A stretch of DNA of 52,404 nt from CAG-791 sp002390025. Lineage in GTDB: Bacteria > Bacillota > Clostridia > Lachnospirales > Lachnospiraceae. The stretch covers positions 1 to 52,404 of the forward strand of contig CAMNLR010000138.1 of NCBI GenBank assembly GCA_946543465.1. The letters are read 5' to 3'. Made by a program: the position numbers and the translations under genes. Below the pieces are notes generated by a model. That model was not told the origin of the DNA, ran no database searches, and was given only the letters and a program-made list of their open reading frames with translations. Shown here one piece after another: positions 33,051-41,798 of the stretch. Each line of letters begins with the position of its first letter. Position 1 is the stretch's first letter.

Positions 33051-34952
33051 TTACTGTTTCTGCTCAGCTTCGCAGACATTCTCCGCCAGCCAGTCCATAG
33101 ACATGATCTCTGCAGTCGTCAGCGGCACTCCCTCTCTTCCGTGCATACCGCCTTCGCGGTCATAGATGACGCCTTCAAAAGGGCTCACCCTGCCTTCCAT
33201 GACACCCTTCCGCAGAAGCTCAAAGAGTCGGTAGACCGGACGAGGCAGGTCATCCGACACAATAATATCGATCAGACCTGATTCCAGTCCCAGCCAATAG
33301 TTGAGCGAATAGTCTTTTCTGGAAGCAGGCATGCTGTCGTAAGTTCCGTCGATGACTTTGCGCACAACCAGTTCATAGAACATACCCCAGTTCCAGATGG
33401 GAGCGGCAATTCTCTTCTGTTCTCCGTTTTCACCCAGTTCATACACTCCGTAGCGCCTGACGGGCTCCTCCGGCCGGATCATATCCACATCAGAAAACAT
33501 ACTGATCTTTTTTGTCCTCTTTTCTGCAGCCTGCGCCGAAAGACTGTCGTTTCTGGGCTCACTGTCAATCCATTGAAGAACAATTTTACAGTAGGGATCT
33601 ATCAGCTGAGCTCCCAGGGCAAAAGCATTGATATTGGGGATCGCTGTCGCATCCTGTCTGCCCGCCAGGTAACTGATCCGGTGGTCATCTTCCATGCTCG
33701 CCGCCAGAGCCCCCAGGAGGAACTTGGCCTCATACATCTTCCCGTAATAAAAACGAAGGGCATGGGTAGACTGATTGACACTGCAGTTGAGGACTCTGAT
33801 CTCCGGATGCTCTACGGCAAAACGGAGTGCGTGAGGCCTGAGGGAGTCACAGGTAGTAAAGACCACCCTGCAGTTCTCCGCCAGAATCGTGTCAAAGGCC
33901 TCCCGGATCTCTTCATCGCTGCTGCAGTTGTAAAAGCAAATGGTTTCAACGATACTCCCGAAGGCTTCCTTGATGTGATTCATGCCCAGCATATGGCCGT
34001 AAACCCAGCCGGAATCGTCCGGGTTCTTTTCATGGATAAAGGCCACCCTCAGAGGATGCGCGGGGGAATAAGCCTGTCTGGGCAGAACCGGCACGGGGAT
34101 TTTGGAAATGGGCAGTTTCTTCGCCGTCGTCTCCGCATCTTTTCTGCTCTCGATCAGGGCGATCCTGTCCGGCTGTGAGGCGGCGATATATTCCTGCCTG
34201 AGCTTTGCCAGACGTTTTCCGATCACATCTCTGCCCTCGCGGGTCAGGCTGTCAAGGCTGTAGACACTCAGGTAGATCAGAAGGGCATCTCCCACTGTGA
34301 GATTCAGCTTCTGTCCGCCCCTTGCAAGGTAAATATCCTTGAAGGCAATAAAGCCTGCGTGCAGCTTTTCGAGCAGGTCTTCCGGCCAGGGATCCTGCAG
34401 ATTCTGCTGCAGAATACGGGCCAGCTGGTTATATCTGCCCGGCGCGGAAAAGACGATCTCAAAGCTCTTTGTCACTTTATAAAAATCAAGATATTCGTAG
34501 TAGGTCCTGCTCTGTTCGGAATCCGTCCTGGGAGGTCTGATCCGGATGACATCTGCCAGTACAGACACCGCTCCGACGTAATTGAGGACAGAGATCCGCT
34601 TGTTGCCCTCCTGGACATAGAAGCGGTTCATGAACTCATAGACTTTGACGGGATCCCGGATCCCCTCTTCCACCTGGGAATCATAGAGATTGCTCCATTT
34701 GACGGCAAACTCCGAATCCTCTCCCACCAGCGGCATGAAGTTGGCTGCAAAGGCGTTCTGACGTCCTGTCGTCCTGGTTCCGACAACCATATCCAGTGGG
34801 ATCTCCGCAAGTCCCAGACTTATTTCCGGCATGCGGTCCACGCCGCTGACCATCTCCTCCAGGGAAGGAAGATAGGGGTACTGCCCCTTGACAAGCCTTC
34901 TTCTGTATTCCCTTTCGCCAAGTTTTTTGGCTTTGCTGTAATCCATTATCAT
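33051..34952 (-). CDS. ParB-like/BMP-domain fusion protein
   Basis: A 633-residue two-part protein. Residues about 60-130 contain VKVYEFMNRFYVQEGNKRISVL, like ParB/Srx-type nucleotide-binding domains. From about residue 300 a BMP-type substrate-binding domain follows (PLRVAFIHEKNPDDSGW, FTTCDSLRPHALRFA, YLAGRQDATAIPN, EPVRRYGVYEL). There is no signal peptide or lipobox, so this is a cytoplasmic sensor-like protein, not a transporter lipoprotein. BMP domains commonly bind nucleosides, which may tie it to the PsuG and metallophosphoesterase genes nearby; that is inference. The first ATG follows AGGAG with nine bases spacing. Confidence 0.8.
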   Translation of the reverse strand: MIMDYSKAKKLGEREYRRRLVKGQYPYLPSLEEMVSGVDRMPEISLGLAEIPLDMVVGTRTTGRQNAFAANFMPLVGEDSEFAVKWSNLYDSQVEEGIRDPVKVYEFMNRFYVQEGNKRISVLNYVGAVSVLADVIRIRPPRTDSEQSRTYYEYLDFYKVTKSFEIVFSAPGRYNQLARILQQNLQDPWPEDLLEKLHAGFIAFKDIYLARGGQKLNLTVGDALLIYLSVYSLDSLTREGRDVIGKRLAKLRQEYIAASQPDRIALIESRKDAETTAKKLPISKIPVPVLPRQAYSPAHPLRVAFIHEKNPDDSGWVYGHMLGMNHIKEAFGSIVETICFYNCSSDEEIREAFDTILAENCRVVFTTCDSLRPHALRFAVEHPEIRVLNCSVNQSTHALRFYYGKMYEAKFLLGALAASMEDDHRISYLAGRQDATAIPNINAFALGAQLIDPYCKIVLQWIDSEPRNDSLSAQAAEKRTKKISMFSDVDMIRPEEPVRRYGVYELGENGEQKRIAAPIWNWGMFYELVVRKVIDGTYDSMPASRKDYSLNYWLGLESGLIDIIVSDDLPRPVYRLFELLRKGVMEGRVSPFEGVIYDREGGMHGREGVPLTTAEIMSMDWLAENVCEAEQKQ

Positions 34953-35084
34953 TTTTTAGGGCTCCTATCAGGGAAACAGGCATGGTGCGCCTGTGTTTGG
35001 ATTTGTCCGCGAAACTTTTTGCCGGGAGGAAGTGCTCCTTGCCGACAGGTCCGCAGACATATGGCCTGCTGCTGACACGTGTCC

Positions 35085-35573
35085 TTATGACCAGCCCATC
35101 TGGTCCGAATCCAGAACGAGGGTGAAAGGACCGTCGTTGACGAGAGAGACCTTCATGAAGGATCCGAAGACACCGGTCTGCACAGCCATTCCCGCCGCCC
35201 GGCACTTGTCCGCAATGTAATTGAACATGGGCTCTGCCATCTCAGGCAGGCCGGCATGGACAAAGGAAGGGCGGTTTCCTTTTTTGCAGTCCGCATAGAG
35301 GGTGAACTGGGAGACCAGGAGGACTTCGCCTCCGACTGCGGCCAGGTCAAGATTTGTCTTGCCGTTTTCGTCTTCAAAAATGCGGAGTTTGCGCATCTTC
35401 TCGACCATCCTGTCCGCAATCGCCTCTGTATCCGATCCGCTGATGCCCACCAGGACCATAAAACCGCGCCCGATGCTGCCGGAAATATAACCGCCGCCCT
35501 CCGGGATGGTGCCGTCGGCCTCCTCTACAACACGAACAGATGCGTTTTCCACTACCTGAATTACAAATCTCAT
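35085..35573 (-). CDS. dtd: D-aminoacyl-tRNA deacylase
   Basis: A 162-residue DTD, which removes D-amino acids and glycine mischarged on tRNA. The two active-site signatures SQFTLYADCKKGNRPSF (the SQxT motif) and NDGPFT (the NxGPxT motif) are present, with IGRGFMVLVGIS earlier. The N-terminal strand carries a slightly longer loop (EADGTIPEGGG) than usual. It probably heads the unit dtd, BMP fusion, metallophosphoesterase; a TATAAT -10 box lies at 35639-35644 with no good -35. Confidence 0.93.
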   Translation of the reverse strand: MRFVIQVVENASVRVVEEADGTIPEGGGYISGSIGRGFMVLVGISGSDTEAIADRMVEKMRKLRIFEDENGKTNLDLAAVGGEVLLVSQFTLYADCKKGNRPSFVHAGLPEMAEPMFNYIADKCRAAGMAVQTGVFGSFMKVSLVNDGPFTLVLDSDQMGWS

Positions 35574-35712
35574 TGAACTGTCCTTTCTGATGATGCCGCT
35601 GCAGAGGGTAGTTTACACCTCTGCGTTAATCATTTTACATTATAACGAAATTGTCTGTCTATGGGGGTAAGAATTCCTCTTCCCCTCTTTTCTATGTATC
35701 TATGTTGCAAAT

Positions 35713-35742
35713 AAAAAAACCGCTGTCACGATGACAACGGTT
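35713..35742 (-). terminator. Terminator of tRNA-Trp
   Basis: On the minus strand AACCGTTGTCA and TGACAGCGGTT form an 11-bp stem with a three-base loop, followed by seven T. It lies 9 bp past the tRNA 3' end. Confidence 0.9.
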
Positions 35743-35750
35743 CGCAAAAG

Positions 35751-35821
35751 CAGGGGAAGAGGGATTCGAACCCCCATGAACGGTTTTGGAGACCGTGATA
35801 CTGCCATTGTATGATTCCCCT
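35751..35821 (-). tRNA. tRNA-Trp (anticodon CCA)
   Basis: A 71-base cloverleaf: acceptor AGGGGAA/TTCCCCT with G discriminator, anticodon stem ACGGT/ACCGT enclosing CTCCAAA, so the anticodon is CCA. The T-loop GTTCGAATC is canonical. CCA is not encoded. It has its own promoter and terminator. Confidence 0.95.
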
Positions 35822-35858
35822 AAATATAAGTTTTCGGCTTTCCTCAGCCGACTTTGCA

Positions 35859-35887
35859 ATTTTAACACATGCGCAAAGTATATTCAA
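35859..35887 (-). promoter_or_regulatory. Promoter of tRNA-Trp
   Basis: On the minus strand the -35 TTGAAT (35887-35882) and the -10 TAAAAT (35864-35859) are 17 bp apart. Transcription would start about 30 bases before the tRNA. Confidence 0.75.
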
Positions 35888-35926
35888 CCATTATTTTTTA
35901 AATTTTATCTTACGAGAATTTTGATC

Positions 35927-36046
35927 GTTACTCACGCCCTCTCGAGGGGCGTGACAGTAACTTGCGTTCGCCCATGCTAAATTCGCTCCGCGAATGGGGC
36001 GAACGCCGTTTAAGTCGGGTTTTTGCGTTGGAAACCACGCAAAAAC
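35927..36046. repeat. Three consecutive large hairpins
   Basis: Hairpin 1 (35927-35961): GTTAC..CACGCCC with GGGCGTG..GTAAC. Hairpin 2 (35964-36006): GCGTTCGCCC with GGGCGAACGC and an inner ATTCG/CGAAT. Hairpin 3 (36019-36046): GTTTTTGCGT with ACGCAAAAAC. Together they fill 120 bp of the 552-bp gap between tRNA-Trp and the glycohydrolase gene. They may be a mobile miniature element or a structured RNA. The rest of the gap holds the palindrome TAACTCGAGTTA at 36241 and a possible -10 box TATAAT at 36305-36310 without a good -35. Confidence 0.7.
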
Positions 36047-36373
36047 ACCTCGAGTTCAGGTGGGTCTGTACAGATAACTTTTGATTTTATGCAGCAGCCG
36101 ATTGCCCGGCACACCGCTCCGTGAAAATGCAGCGGCGGAATGTCTGTCTGATGATTGCGGGCAAGGCGGCAGATTATGAAAAAAACACAGTAATAATGAA
36201 GAGAAAGCCGGGACAGATGAAATGTCACTTTATTATTCCATAACTCGAGTTATATTTTTCCCCGATGTCGCTTTTCGCGCGACCTTTTTTCTCTCACCTG
36301 ATTATATAATAGTACCATAGAAAGCGCTAAGAGCACTAATGCAATGGAATAAAGACGGGAAAAGGAGTAAAAA

Positions 36374-37471
36374 ATGAAGGGAATGATGAATAATACCATG
36401 GATCTCAATGTAAACAATAAAGGCGCAGCTGAAGTGTGCGCAGACAATAGAGACAATACAATCTGGACAGACGCAGTGATGGGAGTTCTGATCGGAGACG
36501 CTCTGGGAAATCCCGTTCAGTTTATGAGCCGCGCTTCCGTACAGAAGAGGGGGCTTGTAAAAGGTATGGAGGCAGGCGGTGTATTCCATATGCCGGCCGG
36601 CAGCTGGACAGATGACGGCAGCATGACACTGGCCACTCTGGACAGCCTCATTCAGAAAGGGACCCTGGACTATGACGACATCATGGACAGGTTCATACGC
36701 TGGGACAGTGATGGTGTATATACGCCTTTCGGAAGAGCCTATGACCAGGGCATAACCTGCCTGGATGCAATCGACCGATACAGCCGGACGCACAAGTGGA
36801 ATTCCTGCGGGAAAACCGGCGAAAAGGCAAACGGCAACGGCGGGCTGATGCGGATCATGCCTGTGTGCCTCTACGCTGCAATGAAGGAAAAAGAAGGCAC
36901 TTTTACGGGAAAAGAGGCTGTTCAGGCAGTCCACAACGCCACTCTTCTGACTCACAACCATCTCCGCGCCTGCACCGCATCCGGAATCTATTACTTTATG
37001 TGTAAAGAGATCCTGAAAAATCGGGGCTTTTTCAATAGTGCAGACAGCGCTGGAAACAGCCGGACAGACGCCTCCGTTTGTTCGATGCGAGGGATTCTGC
37101 AGCGCGGCATGGATGCGGCCATGTCCTTCTACAGGCAGAATAAGATGGATGATGAGCTCGCCTCCTACGCAAGAATGAAGGATCTGGAAAGCTTTGCAAA
37201 ACTTCCCGCAGATAAGATCAGGAGCAGCGGCTATGTCGTCCATACGCTGGAGGCTGCTGTCTGGACTCTGGTGACGACTGCGAGTCTCAAGGACGCTCTT
37301 CTTCAGGGGGTAAACCTTGGGGACGACGCAGATACCGTCGGCGCTGTGGCAGGCGGGCTTGCCGGACTCTACTACGGTTACGACTGTGTCCCCGCCGCCT
37401 GGAAAGATGCCATGCAGAATATTGCCTGGCTTGAGGAGATGTGCCGCAAGGCTGCCCACGCACAGTTCTGA
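36374..37471 (+). CDS. ADP-ribosylglycohydrolase family protein
   Basis: A 365-residue DraG/ARH-fold hydrolase that would remove ADP-ribose from proteins or other targets. Motifs: VLIGDALGNPVQF, GSWTDDGSMTLAT with the Thr-Asp-Asp metal ligands, GNGGLMRIMPV, and LGDDADTVGAVAGGLAG with the second metal cluster. All metal ligands are present, so an active enzyme is expected. AAAAGGAGTAAAAA precedes the ATG. In nitrogen fixers DraG reactivates nitrogenase iron protein, but this protein resembles the wide general family and no DraT partner is seen. A shared terminator follows. Confidence 0.9.
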   Translation: MKGMMNNTMDLNVNNKGAAEVCADNRDNTIWTDAVMGVLIGDALGNPVQFMSRASVQKRGLVKGMEAGGVFHMPAGSWTDDGSMTLATLDSLIQKGTLDYDDIMDRFIRWDSDGVYTPFGRAYDQGITCLDAIDRYSRTHKWNSCGKTGEKANGNGGLMRIMPVCLYAAMKEKEGTFTGKEAVQAVHNATLLTHNHLRACTASGIYYFMCKEILKNRGFFNSADSAGNSRTDASVCSMRGILQRGMDAAMSFYRQNKMDDELASYARMKDLESFAKLPADKIRSSGYVVHTLEAAVWTLVTTASLKDALLQGVNLGDDADTVGAVAGGLAGLYYGYDCVPAAWKDAMQNIAWLEEMCRKAAHAQF

Positions 37472-37534
37472 TCATGACTGAGTCGGACTGATCCGCGGAT
37501 CCGGGCTGATTCCTGAGCCCTGGCTGTTACGCAT

Positions 37535-37620
37535 AGCCGGGATGTTCTGAAGTCCGGGGCGTTCATAAATCCGGGATGTTCCGAAGTCCGGGATGCTCCG
37601 AAGTCCGGGATGTTCCGAAT
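37535..37620. repeat. 17-bp tandem array after the glycohydrolase gene
   Basis: Five units of consensus AGTCCGGGATGTTCCGA, 16-18 bp each, lie between the ADP-ribosylglycohydrolase stop and the terminator. Confidence 0.8.
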
Positions 37621-37638
37621 CTTCCGGCTACATAAACA

Positions 37639-37670
37639 AACCCTCCCGCGAAATGATCCACAGGAGGGTT
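37639..37670. terminator. Shared terminator between convergent genes
   Basis: The stem AACCCTCC/GGAGGGTT is followed by TTTT on the plus strand and TTTGTTTAT on the minus strand. It can serve both the glycohydrolase gene and rpsT. Confidence 0.75.
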
Positions 37671-37729
37671 TTACTGTCTTTTTTATATTACCGGTCATAT
37701 GACCGGGCTGTCATGCAATCAGTTCAGAA

Positions 37730-37993
37730 TTACTGAGCCTTCTTGACAGCAGCAGCCAGTCTGGAGACCTTGCGGGCAGCGGTGTTTTTGTGCAGAACAC
37801 CCTTGGAAGCAGCCTTGTCGATGACAGACTTTGCATTCTCAAATGCTGCTGCAGCTGCAGCTGCGTCGTTAGCTTCGACAGCAAGGCGGACCTTCTTGAC
37901 GGCGGTCTTGACACCGGACTTGACAGCTTTGTTCTTAGCTGCTCTCTTCTGGCTGGTGATGATTCTCTTCTTGGCAGATTTAATGTTTGCCAT
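37730..37993 (-). CDS. rpsT: 30S ribosomal protein S20
   Basis: An 87-residue basic protein beginning MANIKSAKKRIITSQKRAAKN, the S20 signature, which binds 16S rRNA in the small subunit. The length is normal for Firmicutes. GGAGGAAATAAA precedes the ATG. The middle is Ala-rich (residues about 40-50), as usual for the helical bundle. It has its own strong promoter and an unusually long leader of about 187 bases. Confidence 0.97.
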   Translation of the reverse strand: MANIKSAKKRIITSQKRAAKNKAVKSGVKTAVKKVRLAVEANDAAAAAAAFENAKSVIDKAASKGVLHKNTAARKVSRLAAAVKKAQ

Positions 37994-38186
37994 TTTATTT
38001 CCTCCGAAATTAAACTATTTTCAAACAAATACGTGTTTCTGATACCGTTGGCCGCAGGACTTGCCAAATATGTCCGCAGCTTATTTCCATCAGATCATTT
38101 TCACTGTGCAGCCGCGCAAACAGTTACCGGATCTTCCGGAATACAGACAGAAGGATACACGGACTTCTGCCAAAACATACCTATGC

Positions 38187-38215
38187 ATCATACAAAAATG
38201 CGCAAAGGGTGTCAA
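38187..38215 (-). promoter_or_regulatory. Strong promoter of rpsT with long leader
   Basis: On the minus strand TTGACA (38215-38210) and TATGAT (38192-38187) are 17 bp apart. Transcription from about 38180 gives a leader of about 187 bases, long enough for autoregulation by S20; this is inference. Confidence 0.85.
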
Positions 38216-38260
38216 TGTGCAGATTGTATTTTTTTTCGTACTTTTTATTTCCGGGTTTGA

Positions 38261-39673
38261 TCAGCTGAAATACTTCTCCGCAATTTCCGCCGCCCGGGCC
38301 AGGCTGATGCCTTTTTGGCGGGCGATCCGGGCCAAATCGTCAAATTCATACTTTTCACGCTTTGTGCCCCAGCCGCTGGCAGTCTTCCGCCGGATCTGCC
38401 CGTCCGCCGTATCGCGGATCTCGATCTCACGTCTCAGGGTATATCGATTGCAGATGTTCTCCCTCACTCCGAGTGTCGTTGTGTGCAGGAAAATGATCCG
38501 CAGGATCTCTTCGCGAAGGGATTCCCGGCACATACAGGTCAGAAGGAAGCCGGGACGGCTCTTCTTCATGGTGACCGGAACCGTGAAGACATCCACCGCG
38601 CCCGCGGCCAGGATTTCCTCCATGGCAAATCCCAGTGCCTCGGGTGTCATGTCATCCAGGTTGCAGGTCAGCTCCAGAATCGTCTCACCGGAATCCGGTG
38701 TCTCGCCGATCATAGCCCGGACACAGTTGGCCTGCGGGAAGTCCTTTTTGCCGCAGCCAAGGCCGATCTTCTGCACTTTCATCTGGGGAAGAGTACAGAA
38801 ATCTTCGGCAAAGCATTTGAGCAGTGCTGCGCCGGTCGGTGTGCAGAGCTCACCGCGGATATTGCCGGCGTAAACAGGAATATCCTGCAGGATCCATGCC
38901 GTGGCAGGAGCCGGGACCGGCAGGATACCATGGGCGCACTTCACCTCGCCGAATCCGATCCTGACCGGGGAGGCGAGGACCTTGTCAGGTGCAAGTTCCG
39001 ACAGCAGCAGGCAGAAGGCTGTGATATCCGCCACCGCGTCCATAGATCCCACTTCGTGGAAATGCACCTGCTCCACAGGTCTGTTGTGAGCGTGACTCTC
39101 CGCCTGCGCGATCACCCCGTAGACTTTCATGATATTCTCACGGACAGCTTGCTGAATGTCCATGCCGGATACAATCGCCTGGATATCGCCCAGATTTCTG
39201 TGGACGTGATGGTGATGGCCATGATCATGTTCGTGATGGTGGTGATGGTCATGCTCATGGTCGTGTTCATGATCATGGTGATGGTCATGGTCATGATCAT
39301 GGTGGTGTTCATGATCATGGTAATGCTCATGTTCGTGGTCATGATCGTGGTGATGGTCATGCTCATCATGTTCATGATGGTGGTGATGGTCGTGATCGTG
39401 ATCGTGGATGCGGTCATGGTCTTCGGCATGTTCGTGATGATGATGTCCGTGTACGTCGAGGCTCTCTTCCTCCTCGCCGTTGACCGTCACCTTCAGATGA
39501 CTGCACCTGATCCCGCACTTATCCATGGCTTCCAAAGTATATGTGACTCCAGGAATACCAAGCGAATTCAGTTTCTGCAGCATATGTTCAGGCTCCGGAT
39601 GAAGTTCCAGAAGGGCAGCCGAAAGCATATCGCCCGCCGCGCCCATATTGCATTCGAGATATAAGGTCTTCAT
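38261..39673 (-). CDS. larC: Nickel-pincer cofactor biosynthesis protein LarC with His-rich insertion
   Basis: A 470-residue LarC, the CTP-dependent nickel insertase that completes the nickel-pincer nucleotide of lactate racemase and relatives. The N-terminus YLECNMGAAGDMLSAALLEL, VEQVHFHEVGSMDAVADI, TPTGAALLKCFA and GLGCGKKDFPQANCVR are family segments; the C-terminal LarC2 part begins near ETILELTCNLDDMTPEALG. Both parts lie in one frame, so no ribosomal frameshift is needed, unlike L. plantarum larC1/larC2. Residues about 78-160 (39194-39442) are an extreme His/Asp/Glu tract, presumably storing nickel. AGGAGTAATC precedes the ATG. larB is 100 bp upstream. Confidence 0.94.
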   Translation of the reverse strand: MKTLYLECNMGAAGDMLSAALLELHPEPEHMLQKLNSLGIPGVTYTLEAMDKCGIRCSHLKVTVNGEEEESLDVHGHHHHEHAEDHDRIHDHDHDHHHHHEHDEHDHHHDHDHEHEHYHDHEHHHDHDHDHHHDHEHDHEHDHHHHHEHDHGHHHHVHRNLGDIQAIVSGMDIQQAVRENIMKVYGVIAQAESHAHNRPVEQVHFHEVGSMDAVADITAFCLLLSELAPDKVLASPVRIGFGEVKCAHGILPVPAPATAWILQDIPVYAGNIRGELCTPTGAALLKCFAEDFCTLPQMKVQKIGLGCGKKDFPQANCVRAMIGETPDSGETILELTCNLDDMTPEALGFAMEEILAAGAVDVFTVPVTMKKSRPGFLLTCMCRESLREEILRIIFLHTTTLGVRENICNRYTLRREIEIRDTADGQIRRKTASGWGTKREKYEFDDLARIARQKGISLARAAEIAEKYFS

Positions 39674-39773
39674 GATTACTCCTGTCTAATCAAGGTACTT
39701 CCGTGGGGCCCGTGGCCGGCACCGGGATGGTACCGCTTTCCCTGAAGGATTCCATGATGCATCCCAGCCGGAA

Positions 39774-40532
<759 letters not shown>

Positions 40533-40548
40533 TGGTTCCTCTCCTCTG

Positions 40549-40634
40549 ATATCCCTTTTTTAATGAGTGTCCCTTTTATATAAATATCCTTTTTATATGA
40601 ATATCTCTTTTATATGAATATCGCTTTTATATGG
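40549..40634. repeat. 17-bp A/T-rich tandem array upstream of larB
   Basis: Four to five units of consensus ATATCTCTTTTATATGA lie between the larB start and the terminator of the next gene. The TATATGA/ATATAA elements may also act as promoter-like sequence for larB. Confidence 0.8.
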
Positions 40635-40682
40635 AAAAAGGAGAAGTCCCGCACTTTGACAAACGCAGGACCCTCTCCTTTT
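40635..40682 (-). terminator. Terminator after first CobW-type gene
   Basis: On the minus strand AAAAGGAGAGGGTCCTGC and GCGGGACTTCTCCTTTTT form a long interrupted stem that ends in a T-run. It separates the GTPase gene at 40736 from larB. Confidence 0.75.
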
Positions 40683-40735
40683 GTCTCAACCATTTTTAAA
40701 TAATAAGAATATTCAAAGCATGAGATGCTGTCTCA

Positions 40736-41710
40736 TCAGCCTGCAAAATTGATGACAGGTTCCTCAGGCTGTTTGGCGGGAGCAACTTCTGTCGCGGCAA
40801 GAATGACACCGGGGCCGCCGTAAGGACCGAACTCTTCGATTCTGACGGCCGCGCTGACTTTCACCCACTGGCGCTCGATGAGCTTGTCGGATCCTTCATA
40901 TTTGCAGGCATAGCCCAAGAAGGTCATGTCGTTGGCACAGCATGTCATGGCCATTCTGCCGGGGACAAAATATCCCGCAGGAAAATCATTGGGACGCATG
41001 ACCATGCCGGTGTAAGTGATGTTTTTGCCTTCATAGCGGTCGGGATGCTCCATGGCATCGATATACCAGATTCCGTAATCCAGGCCCTCCAGGGCAATGG
41101 GATCCTGGTGGATATCGAAGGGAAGATCCTCTTCCGTTGTCATATCGATCTCGCCCTCGGAATCTTCGAAAACGAGGTCTGCCTTCTGGTTGATCGCCTT
41201 GACATTGCGCTTGAAGTTCACCAGGAGCTTTTCGTCGACATCGTCACAGCGGTTAAACATGATCAGTTCGGAATTTCTGAGCTGCTCAGCAACCAGAGAA
41301 CGCATATTGGTGAAAAACATGTTGAATGTGGAGGCATTGATGGTTGTGATCTGCTGCTCCAGACGCCATGCTTTGGGAATCTTGAACTCGCGGAAATCCC
41401 ACATGCCGTTCCACTCGATCAGAACACGCTCCGGACGGTGCTTTTTTTCCAGCTCCATCAGATGGGCAGTGGTGAAGTCCTCGAGGTCATCAATTCTCTC
41501 CAATACGGTGTCGGTCTGTTTGAGCAGGCCCTCGCGGTACTCATCCTCTCCTTCTTCGCAGAGGATCAGAAGTGTCGTACCCTTGATCTGGAAATAGGGC
41601 TGTCCGATCGTGTACGCGATAAAGGAGGTTTTCCCGCTGTCGAGAAAACCGTTAATGACATAGACTGGTTTCTGTTCCACTTTTTTATTTCCCTTTAAAA
41701 AATCAAACAT
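40736..41710 (-). CDS. CobW-like GTPase with YcgQ-like C-terminal domain
   Basis: A 324-residue protein. The N-terminal P-loop region VYVINGFLDSGKTSFIAY is CobW/G3E-like, with FNRCDD in place of the NKxD-type motif. The CxCC metal motif of typical COG0523 metallochaperones is absent. The last third, from NITYTGMVMRPNDFP to FVPGRMAMTCCANDMTFLGY, resembles the C-terminal domain of the YcgQ/TIGR03943 membrane proteins that pair with YcgR permeases. The protein therefore looks like a soluble fusion joining a metal-GTPase to a cysteine-bearing domain. The ribosome binding site is weak. It lies downstream of another CobW-type gene. Confidence 0.7.
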   Translation of the reverse strand: MFDFLKGNKKVEQKPVYVINGFLDSGKTSFIAYTIGQPYFQIKGTTLLILCEEGEDEYREGLLKQTDTVLERIDDLEDFTTAHLMELEKKHRPERVLIEWNGMWDFREFKIPKAWRLEQQITTINASTFNMFFTNMRSLVAEQLRNSELIMFNRCDDVDEKLLVNFKRNVKAINQKADLVFEDSEGEIDMTTEEDLPFDIHQDPIALEGLDYGIWYIDAMEHPDRYEGKNITYTGMVMRPNDFPAGYFVPGRMAMTCCANDMTFLGYACKYEGSDKLIERQWVKVSAAVRIEEFGPYGGPGVILAATEVAPAKQPEEPVINFAG

Positions 41711-41798
41711 ATTTCTAAATTAGTTCGTTGAACTGTGAATACACCTTTTCCGCTCAAGTTCATAGAGAACACCGGCGGAAACTGCAGCTTATTTCAGC

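Noticed and set aside
36374..37471. DraG regulator of the NifH-like proteins
   Set aside because: The protein fits the broad ADP-ribosylglycohydrolase family and no DraT gene is near, so a specific link is unsupported.
38061..38873. Plus-strand frame upstream of and opposite larC
   Set aside because: Mostly antisense to larC and overlapping the rpsT promoter; no ribosome binding site or family likeness.
38315..39664. Plus-strand frame with many Met/Val repeats opposite larC
   Set aside because: The Met/Val/Ile runs are only the reverse reading of the His/Asp codons in LarC.
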